A stretch of DNA of 64,000 nt, from assembly GCA_003427395.1 (NCBI GenBank), contig BFEA01000491.1:845023-909022 (forward strand). Reading direction: 5' to 3'. A program made the position numbers and the translations under genes. The notes beneath the pieces are model-generated. The model worked only from the letters and a program-made list of their open reading frames with translations. It did not search any database and was not told the origin of the DNA. This DNA comes from Chara braunii (Eukaryota > Streptophyta > Charophyceae > Charales > Characeae). Below are positions 25,601 to 32,401 of this stretch, piece after piece (position 1 is the stretch's first letter; each line of letters begins with the position of its first letter).

Positions 25601-27409
25601 TCCACCATCGCCAGGTACGTGTCCTCTTCCCCACACTCTCCCTTGTTACCCACACAGCGCCCTTCACCTCCGAAGTAGCACCTTCGCCCTCACCTCCCCT
25701 GCACCCTCATGCGGCCCGGCTATGGCCGCCAGTGCCCTGCACGCAGGCAGCGCCCTACTGCCTAGCGCTGGCCTGCCCTGTCTTAGCGCAGCGCTGCTCT
25801 GCATAGCGCTGCACACTTGCATCTGCGCAGCGTGCCNGCATATGCCAGCATTGGCCAAGATGCCCGCTGCCTCGCCCTGCTTGCCTATATGCCAGTGCAG
25901 CGTGTGGGCGGCCTCCCTTCAGCCTGTGACCGGGGCCCAGAGGTTGAAGCCAACTCGATACAGTTGGGCCCCGGGGCAATGCAGTTGCGCCTCCTTCATC
26001 AAGGCCTGCGACCAGATTCAGACAGTGGGCCGATTTCCCTTGGCATTTTCGGCCTCGCTACCCAGCATGCATTGTCGGCCTCACGTTCGAGTGCCCAGGG
26101 CCTAACTAACTCAGAGGCCCTGGGCATTTCAGCATTTGCTGAAATCCGAGACTCGGTGCACTCCAACCAACTGGCGTGCTGCAACTGTATAGACCCCACT
26201 TCGTGAAATGTTGGCACAGAGGGCTCTTGTTGATTTGCTGGCCCGCCTTCACTTAGGGCGGGCACTAGGCTTGCTGGGGCCTTAGCCCAGAACATGTACA
26301 TCATGGCAAGGCCCCTACTTGAGGGCCCAATCCTCACACTTGTGTGTAAATGCTGAAGGACATCTCTATGCCGATTAGGTTGGGCTATTTGATTCCGTAT
26401 GCTACACGTACTGGATGGTTATTTTGGCTTATTGCCTTACGCAGATGTTGAGAAGTTGTAGAAACTAGGGGAGATTTTGCTGCCACGTCGTGTGCATGCA
26501 AGCGTGCATTAAAGTGTGTACACATTTTGTATAGCCTTGATCACACCATGGCGCGTTAGCTGCACTTTTGTTTTCTTTGTTCACGGGCGGTGAAGCAAAA
26601 TAATCCAGATGGAGTGGAAATCCAGTCTCTGTCTTTAGTGTGCAAAGTAATCTCTGGCAGTCTCTGCTTGTTGGGCCATTGCACCACTGTGAACGCTCCT
26701 TGTGAATATCATCCTGTTCTCCTTACTACTCCCACCGAGGATTCGTGAACTGCTTGGTAGATCACGTGGAACAAAAACGTAAGCATGTGGCTATTGAGAG
26801 ACTGCCGAGTCTTCGGAGGCATGGTTTTCGCAGAGGTTGCCAATAAGAGCTTGTTACTCAGACAGTCGCTGAAACGTTTTCGATTTGCGTGCGAGTGTCG
26901 TCTCTTTGTCGGTCTTGTTCGTGACTGGACTTGGTGGCACATGATTGGGTTGTGGTTTGCCCTGCCTTCACATTTTGTATCAGTTGCTGGGCATGTGTTG
27001 GCAGAAGTTGCGAGTAAGAGATTGCTACTCGGGCAGTTACTTAAACGTTTTTCGTCTTTGTGTGACCTTCGTCTCTTTGCCGGTCTTGTTTGCGACTGTA
27101 CTGGGTGTTGGTGGTTACATTTTTAATCAGTTGCCGGGCATGTTGACCATCAGCACCAGGCTTGTTCCTGCGTCAATGGCCGCAATGAGGAAGTTGTGCG
27201 AAGATGTGCCGGCGCAAATCGCATCGGGGCCTCAGAGAATTCAGTCGTTCATTCAATCTCAGGCCGCAGCAGGGAAACCAGAGAAGACACAGAAGAGTGA
27301 GATCGCGATGCAGCAATTTGCAGAGGACAGTGAAGGTGCCCAGCCTAACCCAAATACAGCTGCAAGTGACAATCTGAGACAACGGAACCCCTATATGGCA
27401 CAAGAGTAA
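609..27409 (+). CDS. RHD3: RHD3/Sey1-type ER-fusion dynamin-like GTPase, 5'-partial, 19 exons
   Basis: Seen: 19 exons join to an open frame of 783 codons plus stop (junctions 609-711, 2360-2430, 3150-3213, 4151-4216, 5509-5556, 6543-6602, 7408-7623, 10790-10858, 11705-11796, 12130-12208, 14268-14445, 15284-15408, 18204-18466, 19624-19720, 20141-20386, 20968-21072, 22043-22137, 24515-24611, 27131-27409). All introns are GT-AG and all phases agree. Motifs: switch I TQTTQG (about residue 1-6), G3 [12 protein letters not shown] (23-34), G4-type IRDKT (about 96-100), GGLAGDRRG, then the helical middle domain with WPSIRQLL and [15 protein letters not shown], and two hydrophobic segments (about 638-690) forming the ER membrane hairpin, then a Q/A/S-rich tail. 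Known of the family: RHD3, yeast Sey1p and animal atlastins fuse ER tubules by GTP-driven dimerisation. The P-loop (GxxxxGKS) is not in the window, so the start lies upstream. The visible part exceeds the matching part of Arabidopsis RHD3 as I recall it, mainly by a divergent C-tail. Family assignment is essentially certain; activity is inferred. Confidence 0.97.
712..2359. other. RHD3 intron with CGAAC-rich inverted-repeat element
   Basis: 1900-2212 is bounded by CGAAC/GTTCG-rich arms in opposite orientation (about 1902-1948 and 2151-2210) around an AT-rich centre, suggesting a MITE. A poly-C run lies at 879-888. The rest is unannotated. Confidence 0.5.
2360..2430 (+). CDS. RHD3: RHD3 exon b
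   Basis: Starts DDTTFEKQ and continues to DIVLIN, a highly conserved RHD3 stretch after G3. Acceptor gactgcag, donor gtacgc. The last Met codon is split (at|g) with the next exon. Confidence 0.95.
2605..2629 (-). repeat. U6 snRNA fragment (25 nt)
   Basis: The + strand reads gggccatgctaatcttctgt then gtatc. This is the complement of the conserved U6 segment around GATACAGAGAAGATTAGCAT with one mismatch. Lies in the intron after the DIVLIN exon. Too short to be a gene. Confidence 0.7.
3150..3213 (+). CDS. RHD3: RHD3 exon c
   Basis: Encodes [21 protein letters not shown]; the leading g completes the split Met codon. Acceptor tttcaag, donor gtgagg. Confidence 0.95.
3214..4150. other. RHD3 intron, no feature seen
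   Basis: 937 bases between exons c and d. No conserved coding, tandem or inverted repeat noticed. Confidence 0.5.
4151..4216 (+). CDS. RHD3: RHD3 exon d (G4 RD motif)
   Basis: 22 codons beginning [11 protein letters not shown] and ending VIRDKTR. The Arg-Asp pair is the G4-type guanine-recognition motif of the atlastin/RHD3 class. Acceptor tctgcag, donor gtaagt. Confidence 0.95.
4389..4500. repeat. 37-bp tandem repeat, 3 copies
   Basis: Three successive units share ttgggagatctgtgagatc with spacing of exactly 37 bases (ggga at 4400, 4437, 4474). Each unit contains a GAGATCTxxxAGATCTC imperfect palindrome. Within the intron after exon d. Confidence 0.9.
5509..5556 (+). CDS. RHD3: RHD3 exon e (48 bp)
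   Basis: 16 codons, [16 protein letters not shown], matching the LREDIQK segment of RHD3. Acceptor cttgtcag, donor gtgcgt. Smallest exon in the window. Confidence 0.93.
5984..6215 (-). mobile_element. U6 snRNA-derived retroposon with GAA tail and target-site duplication
   Basis: Complement of 6101-6200 is a nearly full-length U6 snRNA copy: 5' hairpin tgtccttcaggacatgc, then attggaacgatgcagataag and attagcatgacccctgc, to tggaccaaatt. On the element strand it is followed by A6 and a long GAA/GAG-rich tail (5999-6100 complemented). The flanks 5984-5998 (gaagtcattgttttc) and 6201-6215 (gaagtcatggttttc) match 14 of 15: a target-site duplication. Inference: LINE-mediated retrotransposition of U6 RNA. 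Many substitutions argue against function. Confidence 0.92.
6543..6602 (+). CDS. RHD3: RHD3 exon f
   Basis: 20 codons from [10 protein letters not shown] to SDFFQ, continuing the GTPase domain directly from REDIQK. Acceptor ttgctgcag, donor gtatcg. Confidence 0.94.
7408..7623 (+). CDS. RHD3: RHD3 exon g (end of GTPase domain)
   Basis: 72 codons, including the conserved [13 protein letters not shown] and [14 protein letters not shown]. Acceptor ttgtgcag; the donor gttaat is non-optimal. The following intron (3.17 kb) contains a solo LTR and U6-derived repeats. Confidence 0.96.
7837..8965. mobile_element. solo LTR, family A, copy 1
   Basis: 1129 bp starting tgcaaggaatatgagt and ending tcctcaca (TG...CA), flanked by the 4-bp duplication gggt (7833-7836 and 8966-8969). 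Homologous along its length to 25200-26338. Shared blocks include ccaaccaactggcgtgctg and ggcccgccttcacttagggc. No internal retrotransposon domains adjoin it, hence solo LTR. Confidence 0.85.
9397..10015. repeat. direct repeat and CCCGGGC palindromes
   Basis: gtgtgggcaaggcgtgatgt occurs near 9400 and again near 9974 with the same continuation (gtgcgtgtacctggtc). Between them is the near-perfect palindrome ataatgcccgggcgttat (9949-9966). Related motifs recur at 10499-10520 and 10570-10585. Confidence 0.6.
10134..10185 (-). pseudogene. U6 snRNA-derived fragment, 5'-truncated
   Basis: Complement reads ggttagcatggcccctgcgc, then aaggatgacacacataaacc, and ends at tggtcc followed by an A-rich tail. 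It is flanked by gagggtcac(t/a)tcagaattc at 10099-10117 and 10187-10205, which is either a target-site duplication or the edge of a tandem duplication with the next copy. Confidence 0.85.
10221..10300 (-). pseudogene. U6 snRNA-derived copy, second in cluster
   Basis: Complement shows attaacattggaacgatacag, then attagcatggcccatgcgca and ccgcaaaatggtcc, followed by A15 on the element strand. Covers most of U6 but lacks the 5' hairpin. Confidence 0.88.
10296..10460. repeat. 86-bp tandem duplication
   Basis: A 79-bp block starting aatgctaaccttgaaagccc is repeated without a mismatch at 10296-10374 and 10382-10460, separated by 7 bases. Perfect identity implies a very recent duplication. Confidence 0.95.
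10790..10858 (+). CDS. RHD3: RHD3 exon h
   Basis: 23 codons beginning [15 protein letters not shown], a signature linking the GTPase and helical domains of RHD3/Sey1. Acceptor atttgcag, donor gtattt. Confidence 0.95.
11705..11796 (+). CDS. RHD3: RHD3 exon i
   Basis: Encodes [11 protein letters not shown] and [16 protein letters not shown]; the final Glu codon is split (ga|g). Corresponds to the SWLELHEAAE/GFGKKLSSIL part of plant RHD3. Acceptor tgtgcag, donor gtaagt. Confidence 0.93.
12130..12208 (+). CDS. RHD3: RHD3 exon j
   Basis: Begins with the g of the split Glu codon, then [17 protein letters not shown] and ends VKALE. Acceptor aatacag, donor gtgagt. Confidence 0.93.
12341..12647. repeat. 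154-bp tandem duplication
   Basis: tgaaaatctatcgaaacact at 12341 recurs at 12495; both units end attttatttctgctgtc. About ten substitutions separate them. In the intron after exon j. Confidence 0.95.
12705..12861. mobile_element. MITE, CCACCAGTAC family, copy 1
   Basis: Perfect 17-bp terminal inverted repeat taaaccaccagtacaca (12706-12722 against 12845-12861), 157 bp long, left edge in TTAA. Related elements at 36035-36223, 37513-37644 and 49203-49389. Confidence 0.85.
13090..14000. other. RHD3 intron: CTG/GCC-rich simple sequence and a direct repeat
   Basis: 13120-13490 is a biased gct/gcc/ttg-rich stretch producing Leu/Cys-rich chance ORFs. The block attcagtagggtataaatat is present at about 13631 and again at about 13926, each followed by similar aactcarcacatcrgtaaac sequence. 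Confidence 0.6.
14234..14262. repeat. (TA)n microsatellite at a 3' splice site
   Basis: tatatatatatatgtatatatatat ends 5 bases before the acceptor AG at 14266-14267 of exon k, taking the place of the usual polypyrimidine tract. Confidence 0.9.
14268..14445 (+). CDS. RHD3: RHD3 exon k (helical domain)
   Basis: Starts [15 protein letters not shown]; aligns without gap to the plant RHD3 helical region after the previous exon. Ends phase 1 (Asp codon g|ac). The acceptor gtgcag follows a (TA)n microsatellite instead of a normal polypyrimidine tract. Donor gtattt. Confidence 0.9.
15002..15118. other. assembly gap (117 N)
   Basis: Run of N inside the intron between exons k and l. No coding sequence is missing because the exon phases match. 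Confidence 1.
15284..15408 (+). CDS. RHD3: RHD3 exon l
   Basis: Encodes [20 protein letters not shown] and ends AISSSLQ; the W-D-xx-R-I-R-x-K-L pattern is typical of RHD3. Acceptor ttttgcag, donor gtacac. The preceding intron contains a 117-base N gap. Confidence 0.93.
15643..15888. repeat. 120-bp tandem duplication
   Basis: Two diverged units share agtgtctttg at exactly 15661 and 15781, with preceding ttgtag...gg(g)caccrca and following aacaaggc...gacttra(g/c)..ctagaggg similarities. Confidence 0.8.
16325..16483. mobile_element. palindromic MITE, CCGTCTTCCCC family, copy 2
   Basis: 159 bp with terminal acctacc/ggtaggt and long arms. The left arm gaatagaacgtacggtcatt is the mirror of the right arm aataaccgtacgttctattt. 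The centre repeats gaaagttgcccca twice. Best-preserved copy of the family in the window. Confidence 0.88.
16589..17005 (+). mobile_element. tRNA-derived SINE with target-site duplication
   Basis: 5' head has a box A-like tagctcagttggtaaggc (16611-16628) followed by ttcaggaggtc; box B is degraded. Body about 395 bp, ending ctcaaggccatcgccctttc plus an A-rich tail with interspersed T. Flanks aaaatgctgcg (16589-16599) and aaaatgctgtg (16995-17005) match 10 of 11. The 3' end matches that of the SINE near 30690-30745, and the head matches 54281-54370. Confidence 0.85.
17006..18203. other. RHD3 intron, no clear feature
   Basis: Contains a short repeat of ggwtggaatgtcag/ggatgaagcttcag plus gttctgggcaa (about 17495-17580). 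Otherwise nothing recognised. Confidence 0.5.
18204..18466 (+). CDS. RHD3: RHD3 exon m
   Basis: Begins [19 protein letters not shown], then [12 protein letters not shown], and ends at MKDR with a split Arg codon (ag|g). Predicted helical three-helix-bundle region. Acceptor gtttgcag, donor gttagt. Confidence 0.95.
18938..19033. repeat. 48-bp tandem duplication
   Basis: ctacccattttaggttttgc at 18938 and again at 18986, with one substitution in the copies (accattag versus accatcag). In the intron after exon m. Confidence 0.95.
19624..19720 (+). CDS. RHD3: RHD3 exon n
   Basis: Encodes [20 protein letters not shown], continues [12 protein letters not shown]. This is the best-conserved block of the RHD3 middle domain. 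Acceptor tgatcag, donor gtaagt. Confidence 0.96.
20097..20130. repeat. (TG)n microsatellite at a 3' splice site
   Basis: About 12 TG units plus ggtgtgtctg end 10 bases before the acceptor of exon o (AG at 20139-20140). Confidence 0.9.
20141..20386 (+). CDS. RHD3: RHD3 exon o
   Basis: 82 codons starting [15 protein letters not shown], with a low-complexity Ser-rich stretch, ending VLASSSWPG (compare DPLASSSWEEV in Arabidopsis). Acceptor catgccag lies right after a (TG)n microsatellite. Donor gtaagt. Confidence 0.94.
20968..21072 (+). CDS. RHD3: RHD3 exon p
   Basis: 35 codons with [20 protein letters not shown] and SQALQAQ, matching the segment before the membrane anchor. Acceptor gacacag, donor gtattc. 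Confidence 0.95.
21073..22042. other. RHD3 intron, GA/TG-rich, no element recognised
   Basis: Loose direct repeats around 21290-21420 (ggaatcgtatggctatgttgt-like phrases occurring three times). No coding potential. Confidence 0.5.
22043..22137 (+). CDS. RHD3: RHD3 exon q (first membrane segment)
   Basis: Encodes [16 protein letters not shown], then hydrophobic [15 protein letters not shown]: membrane segment 1 of the ER hairpin. Ends with a split Arg codon (ag|g). Acceptor ttggcag, donor gtgcgt. Confidence 0.95.
22579..22625. repeat. poly-C tract
   Basis: C8, TT, then about 37 consecutive C, followed by gggtaccctgccctccggggg. G-rich on the - strand. The length in the assembly may be unreliable. 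Confidence 0.9.
23846..24015. repeat. cryptic (GAT)n repeat
   Basis: Degenerate gatgat/gacgat-rich stretch with a clean core at 23931-23952. Yields chance D- and H-rich reading frames. Confidence 0.85.
24515..24611 (+). CDS. RHD3: RHD3 exon r (second membrane segment)
   Basis: Encodes [20 protein letters not shown], then [12 protein letters not shown]: membrane segment 2 and the start of the cytosolic tail. Acceptor ggatgcag, donor gtaagt. Confidence 0.95.
24757..25060. repeat. 65-bp tandem repeat, 3 units, interrupted by a MITE
   Basis: Units start agcaatactacac (24757), agcagtactacag (24822) and gcagtactacacc (25001), each with (t/c)ttgggg/aga.gacrtttgaygatgt. The palindromic MITE 24886-25000 sits exactly at the junction of units 2 and 3. 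Confidence 0.85.
24886..25000. mobile_element. palindromic MITE, CCGTCTTCCCC family, copy 3
   Basis: Arms accgtcttcccccgaacata and complement of the right end actgtcttcccccgaacaca. About 115 bp. The uninterrupted junction between repeat units 1 and 2 (near 24821) acts as an empty-site reference. Confidence 0.88.
25200..26338. mobile_element. solo LTR, family A, copy 2
   Basis: 1139 bp, tgcaaggaacatgagt to tcctcaca, flanked by cttg at 25196-25199 and 26339-26342 (4-bp duplication). Contains an internal perfect 88-bp tandem duplication (25301-25476) absent from copy 1. One N at 25837. Confidence 0.87.
25301..25476. repeat. 88-bp tandem duplication inside the solo LTR
   Basis: taaccatcccattgagaatg begins at 25301 and 25389; the two 88-bp units appear identical. 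Confidence 0.97.
26343..27130. other. RHD3 last intron, 3' part with ~185-bp direct repeat
   Basis: gttttcgcagaggttgccaa...cgtctctttg..ggtcttgtt (26824-26920) resembles tgttggcagaagttgcgagt...cgtctctttgc.ggtcttgtt (26996-27090): a diverged tandem duplication ending about 40 bases before the last exon. Confidence 0.7.
27131..27409 (+). CDS. RHD3: RHD3 last coding exon with stop
   Basis: Starts [20 protein letters not shown], aligning with the amphipathic region after the hairpin. Then a weakly conserved tail rich in Q, A, S and P, ending NPYMAQE and TAA at 27407-27409. Acceptor taatcag. Polyadenylation site not identified. Confidence 0.92.
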   Translation: MPGMLTISTRLVPASMAAMRKLCEDVPAQIASGPQRIQSFIQSQAAAGKPEKTQKSEIAMQQFAEDSEGAQPNPNTAASDNLRQRNPYMAQE

Positions 27410-30160
27410 AGGGTGTGCTGTCTTCAGATTCTCTTGCCATTCGCATTTCTAGTCACGCCAAAGGTTGATTGGTGGGGAGCTCCAAGGACGGGTGGAACTG
27501 GTATGGAGGGCAACTTATGCTGTCACAGGTAGCAAAGGGCAAGACATCTAGGGGGTTGGAAAAGAAGAGAAGTCGGAGGGCAATGTAGAGGTTAGCGGTT
27601 CACAGGACTTCAAGGGAGTGGCAGGGGGAAAGGGTCGAGGTGTCCTGGGTTCTTGTGCGTTGTTCGACGAGGTCACGAGGTGTCGTAAGAAGAGGAGACA
27701 AGGAAACGAGTGTCCAGTTCACAGAATTGTTAGGAGGAAGAGTGAAGAGGGGAGGGACGCGAGGTGCGTGAAGAGAAGAGAGAGTCTACCAATTTAGGAG
27801 ACGGTTAGATGGAAATCCTGAATGACGATGATACGGACGAGGGGAATCTGTCGAAGGTGGGTTGAGTTTTTTCTGCTTCTTTTGGAGGTAGGATGCACTC
27901 CATGCTCACTGTTCGTTTCTCGAGAAGCCCAGCGTTGTAAGTTGTCCCTTTTTATTCATCATCCCCTTGACCTTGTCCTTGGTTTCTTTATCCCTGTGTG
28001 TCCTATGCTTGCTTGCACATGGCTTTCACAAGCATAACATCTTTTAGCACCTGTCCTAGGCAACTGCTGTGTGTTTGTGTCTATGCCAATCGGTTTAGCG
28101 ATCTAGGGAGCTGCATTAGTTGTAGCCGATTTGTGTCATTTTCAGCGTAGTTTGTGGATGGGGTCCGTTTGCAGCTCTGAGACTTGTTCGGAAAATGTAG
28201 ATGTGGACACGATGGAACTCTTTCCTTGGAGCGTTTGAGTAGTAGCTGCGGCTTCTGCAACAAGAGAGTTGAAAAACTTTCTTCCACTGCAGTTGCTACA
28301 AGCGCGGGCACAGATGCAAAATAGGTTGGGAATTTGGAGGACTTCTGGGAAACATCGCGTGGGGTGTAGAGTTCTGAGTTTTACCAAAATCCAGGTTTGC
28401 TTGCAGTTTAAGGAATCTTGCGATGGCTGTCGGCTTTTCAGCAGGCAGAATATGGAGAAACAGGAGTAGCAGCAAGAACAGGGGGGGGGAACAACATTTT
28501 GATGCATCGTAGACTCCAGTTGCTTTCATGGTGCTGCTGCTTCAAGCTTTGCAATTGGAAAGTTAGAAGCTGGGGCATGTTTCATGAAAGCCCGCTTTGG
28601 TGGATCATTGCTGTGATGGATCCAACTGGTGCCAAAGTGTAAGGATATCAATGCTGGCATGGAGGCAGAGGAGGCAGAGAGAGGAGGCAGAGGAGAGGGA
28701 TTCCAGACAATGTATCGAGTCAGTATCATCGATAGGAGGATGAGGAAAGGGGGTACATTAATGATTGTCCTTCGTAGTGGTAGATGCTGAAAGAGTACAA
28801 ACTTTCTTCTCGTGAGAGCCGCAAGCGTGCAGCATGGGCATACTCAGTCTCCCCTCTTCGTGGTTCAGCGTAGGAAGGAGGAAGCGTAGGCCCTGCTGAT
28901 GGTGCAAAGAGGTGTTGCTTGCGCAATCACCTGCCGATCACCTGTCTGTCTTTCTCTGTTACGATTGTTCAGAAGCTATTGAAAGTTTGAAACGTAATTC
29001 CGCCCAACACTAGACACATACAGCTTGCTGCGCTCGTTTCGTAGATGGGGAATGGGTATAGCTCTATCCGGTCATGCTTTGCCATTCCATCATCTGCAAG
29101 CATCTGGATTAAGGTTTCTAAGATTACGTCGGGCTTCTTGTTTTGTATGTAGGAGAGCCGGAATTCCACCTCGGCAGAGCTGGTGTTCTGATTTTTTTCG
29201 CACGTTTTTGTGTCTATTACCCTTGATTATCTGACTAATTAGTATCCTCTGTTCTGCATATTTGTTTCAGGCTGGTTGGCTCGCATGCAGGGGTGTATGA
29301 CGGCGGTCAGTCAGGTTTCAAGTGTTGTGGCAGAGCTTTGGTGCAGCAAATCTTCATGTTCTTTCGATGGCCTGTTTCTGCATGGCTCCTTTTGTGCTGG
29401 GTGGGTAGGTACCTGAATCAGAAAATGACATCTACTTGTGGATGTCCTCTTTGAAAGTGTGTTCATATAGCAATGTATGGTGTGACACGAGGCATGAGTG
29501 CATGTGGTGCCTCGTAAGAGTCGTAACCTTCCCCTTCGCAGGTTGGGACTCTTGGGATCAGTCCAAGACTGTCCTGGGGTTGGCAATCGTTATGCGGTTG
29601 GGCAAAACATAAAACATTGGGTCAATCAAAAGCCTCAGTTGGGGCAGAAAGCAAGAGCAATTCTTCTGCAGACTTCTGTCGCACAGCACGATTCACGAGT
29701 GATGAAAGTGATGATTGTTCCAGCCAGTTCTTTAATTTGCTGCGTACATTTTGGCCAGAGAGTGACGTAAAGCAGTGGTCGATGTACCACACAATAGGGC
29801 ATCTGTTATTTGTGTGTGTCAAAACCACTCGTTCCCTTAGAATAGCATCAATCCTCTGACGTTTGTGTTTCTCCCAGTTGCTCAAAGTGTGTGAATAAGA
29901 ACTCGTCGTGCAGACCTCTTTTGTTCATGATGGAGCGCGAGTTGTGAACTGTCGGAAGACTGCTCTGTTCCCACCTATGAATGCTGCTTTGCAAATGTAC
30001 TGCCACACTCGGGAGGCCCATGACAAAGCGATTTTTCTACGACATGGTGTGTGGCTTTCTTGCTTTACCGGTGAGCGGACATCGAAAGTGAATCTCAGTC
30101 TGCGGGATGGTTGTGCAGTTGGTGAGAATGGGGAAGAAAGACGGGACCACTGAATGTTAA
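27410..30160. other. RHD3 3' flank, no second gene recognised
   Basis: Probably begins with the RHD3 3' UTR, but no canonical polyadenylation signal or site was found. Only short chance ORFs. No named repeat seen. Confidence 0.5.
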
Positions 30161-30168
30161 TCCATTTA

Positions 30169-30267
30169 GGTCAGAGTGAGGTCCCCGGCCTCGTCCCTAT
30201 TTTTCATGCAATACATATTCGAANAAAAAAAAAANAAAAAAAAAAAAAAAAAAAAAAAGGTCAGAGT
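30169..30267 (+). mobile_element. 81-bp poly(A) retroposon with perfect target-site duplication
   Basis: ggtcagagt at 30169-30177 and 30259-30267 flank a short insert (gaggtccccggcctcgtccc to catattcgaa) ending in about 35 A with two N. Classic signature of target-primed reverse transcription. The parent RNA was not recognised; it could be a severely 5'-truncated LINE or SINE. Confidence 0.85.
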
Positions 30268-30574
30268 ACTCTCACTAAAACTAAGACTTGGGAGAGGAAT
30301 TTGAGACGATGAAGGAGAGAAAACGGCCCAATTGATCTAAGTAACAGGCATTGTCAATGTCCTTTTTGTCTCCATGAAAACGCCACCTTCTGCCATGTGT
30401 TGTCGTGGAATGCCTTTGAGTATGTGGGTGTGGTGGATGTGCACGCGTACTATGTCCCATATGTCCCACGTGGAACCGTGTGTGCATGTGGGTATCCGGC
30501 TTTCATTGCACCGCATGGGACCTTGTGGTGTCGCCAAGCTGTTCCACAAGCACGTTTATGCAAACAATTCCTGT

Positions 30575-30745
30575 AAATTTATGGACAAGTTGGTACACCC
30601 ACGACCTGTTGGAATACGGACCCAGGTTCGAATCCGGATGGAACCAGGTGAACCACTTTCTTGAAATGGCCGGTCGGTTCCACGATGACATCTCAAGGCC
30701 GTTGCTCTTTCTTTAAAAGGAAAGAAAAGAAACAAAGGAGCAGAC
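30575..30745 (+). mobile_element. tRNA-derived SINE fragment
   Basis: Perfect box B ggttcgaatcc at 30625-30635 and 3' end ctcaaggccgttgctctttc plus an A-rich tail, matching the 3' end of the SINE at 16589-17005. Box A is poorly preserved. Confidence 0.7.
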
Positions 30746-30916
30746 ATCGCTAGCACTCCCAGGGAGGTGTAGAAATGTCACAAGTACCGTTATGTTCTTA
30801 AAGGGGCAAGGGCTAATGAAGGGGAGGTAAGCAGGTTATATTCGCCTGTACCAGGTGGACAGTTTCATTGTCCACACCACGGTACACACGTGGATGACAA
30901 ACATGTGAGTAACCTG

Positions 30917-31077
30917 CTGCAGTCCAGAAGAGGCGGTTTTCAGCGATCTGTGCTGTTGCACTTGACACCACACTGGCTGCAGTCCAGAAGAGGCGGTTTT
31001 CAGCGTTCTCCTTATGCCTGGCTCGGTTGTCAGATGGAGCAGAAAAACATGTGCTGTTGCACTTGACACCGCACTGA
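30917..31077. repeat. 60-bp duplicated block
   Basis: ctgcagtccagaagaggcgg at 30917 and 30977, and tgctgttgcacttgacacc at 30951 and about 31053. A partial tandem duplication. Confidence 0.9.
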
Positions 31078-31198
31078 CCGTGGACACCGGTACTTGTAAC
31101 GAGTGAAGTCAAATAAAAAAAGTGGGACACTGGTACTCGGAACCAGTAAAGTCGAAAAGAAAAAAGTACGAGTTGCAGACTTCCGATCGCGAAATACA

Positions 31199-31365
31199 TT
31201 TGCAAGCTAGGCTACCAGAGTGGCCCGGGGTCAATTGCCCGGCCGGGCCATAAAGAATAAAAATAATAAATTATTTTTAAATTTTATTTTTTATTTTAAA
31301 TTTGGTAAAGAATTTCGATGTGACCCTGAGGCAAAAGTTGTTCAGTTTATTTTTCTGCATAACAT

Positions 31366-31417
<52 letters not shown>

Positions 31418-31488
31418 GGACCTTCCCTTGTCCTTGCACGGGCTGGCCAGCCGGGACCCGGCGGGCCCGGCTGGTAGCCTAGTTTGCG
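31199..31488. mobile_element. inverted-repeat element with CTAGGCTACCAG ends
   Basis: Left end ttgcaagctaggctaccag and complement of right end cgcaaactaggctaccag form about 18-bp terminal inverted repeats with GC-rich subterminal cggccgggcc on both sides. The interior is AT-rich with a T43 run (31371-31413). Confidence 0.65.
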
Positions 31489-31865
31489 AGAGATTTTTAT
31501 TTTTTATTTTATTTTTTATTTTTTCAAATGCAGGCCGCCTTCTCCTCGTATAGGGTAATAGCTGCATTTTTCTACGCTATTTTCTTCTCTCAATATTTTT
31601 ACATCTCACACTACCTACCTCGGGCTGTGTACTTGAACTGGTCTGCTCACGTTCCGGACTTGCAAGGGGCATGGCAACCCAACCAGCAAGGAACCCAGTT
31701 CCATGTTCAACTACAGGGGACTTGAGAATAGTACCCAACGCCAAGCTATCCTAGGGTTAGGGGTCTACGCCTATCTCTGCTCTGTGCGGGTAGCAGTACC
31801 CAAGCTCATAACACCTAGCGGGGTCTGGAAAGGACCTATCTTCCGAAGCAGCCAGGAGGCCCAAG

Positions 31866-31998
31866 CCAGCAATCGCCAGTGGTGAACCCAAAGCATACCC
31901 CCTGCAGGTGGCGGGGACTGAAAGGATGATGTTGGGTATCGAACCCACAACCTCCTGAGTGCTACTTATGTTCTCAACCAACTGAGCATTTTCGAGAA
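31866..31998 (-). mobile_element. tRNA-derived SINE head
   Basis: Complement reads tgctcagttggttgagaaca (box A-like), then cactcaggaggttgtgg and gggttcgatacc (box B-like). The tRNA-like fold is incomplete (no plausible acceptor pairing), so it is a SINE head rather than a tRNA gene. Confidence 0.65.
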
Positions 31999-31999
31999 T

Positions 32000-32360
32000 T
32001 TGTTTGTCTTGCAATTCTCTGTCTTCTCCTTCGGAATTTTTTGTCTATGCTTTTCAGGAACTGAGGTTTCAGATATTTCCAAATGCCGTTTATGTTGGAA
32101 ATAAGCACAGACACCCTTACGTGTGCCGTCGAAGGCGACGTCAGACAATCCGCATGGGCAAATGGTCCACTTGATAGATATTACATCTGGACACTACATC
32201 AGACCATCGGCATGGCCGTTTATGACCGCTTGGACTCTACATCAGACCTCTGGACCATCTACATGGCCGTCTGCAGGTGTGGATAGGACTGTCGGATTGC
32301 CATTTCCTCTTGCAGTTCGTCTCAGAAACATCTGGGTTGTTCCTTTTAAATATCCACGAG

Positions 32361-32401
<41 letters not shown>

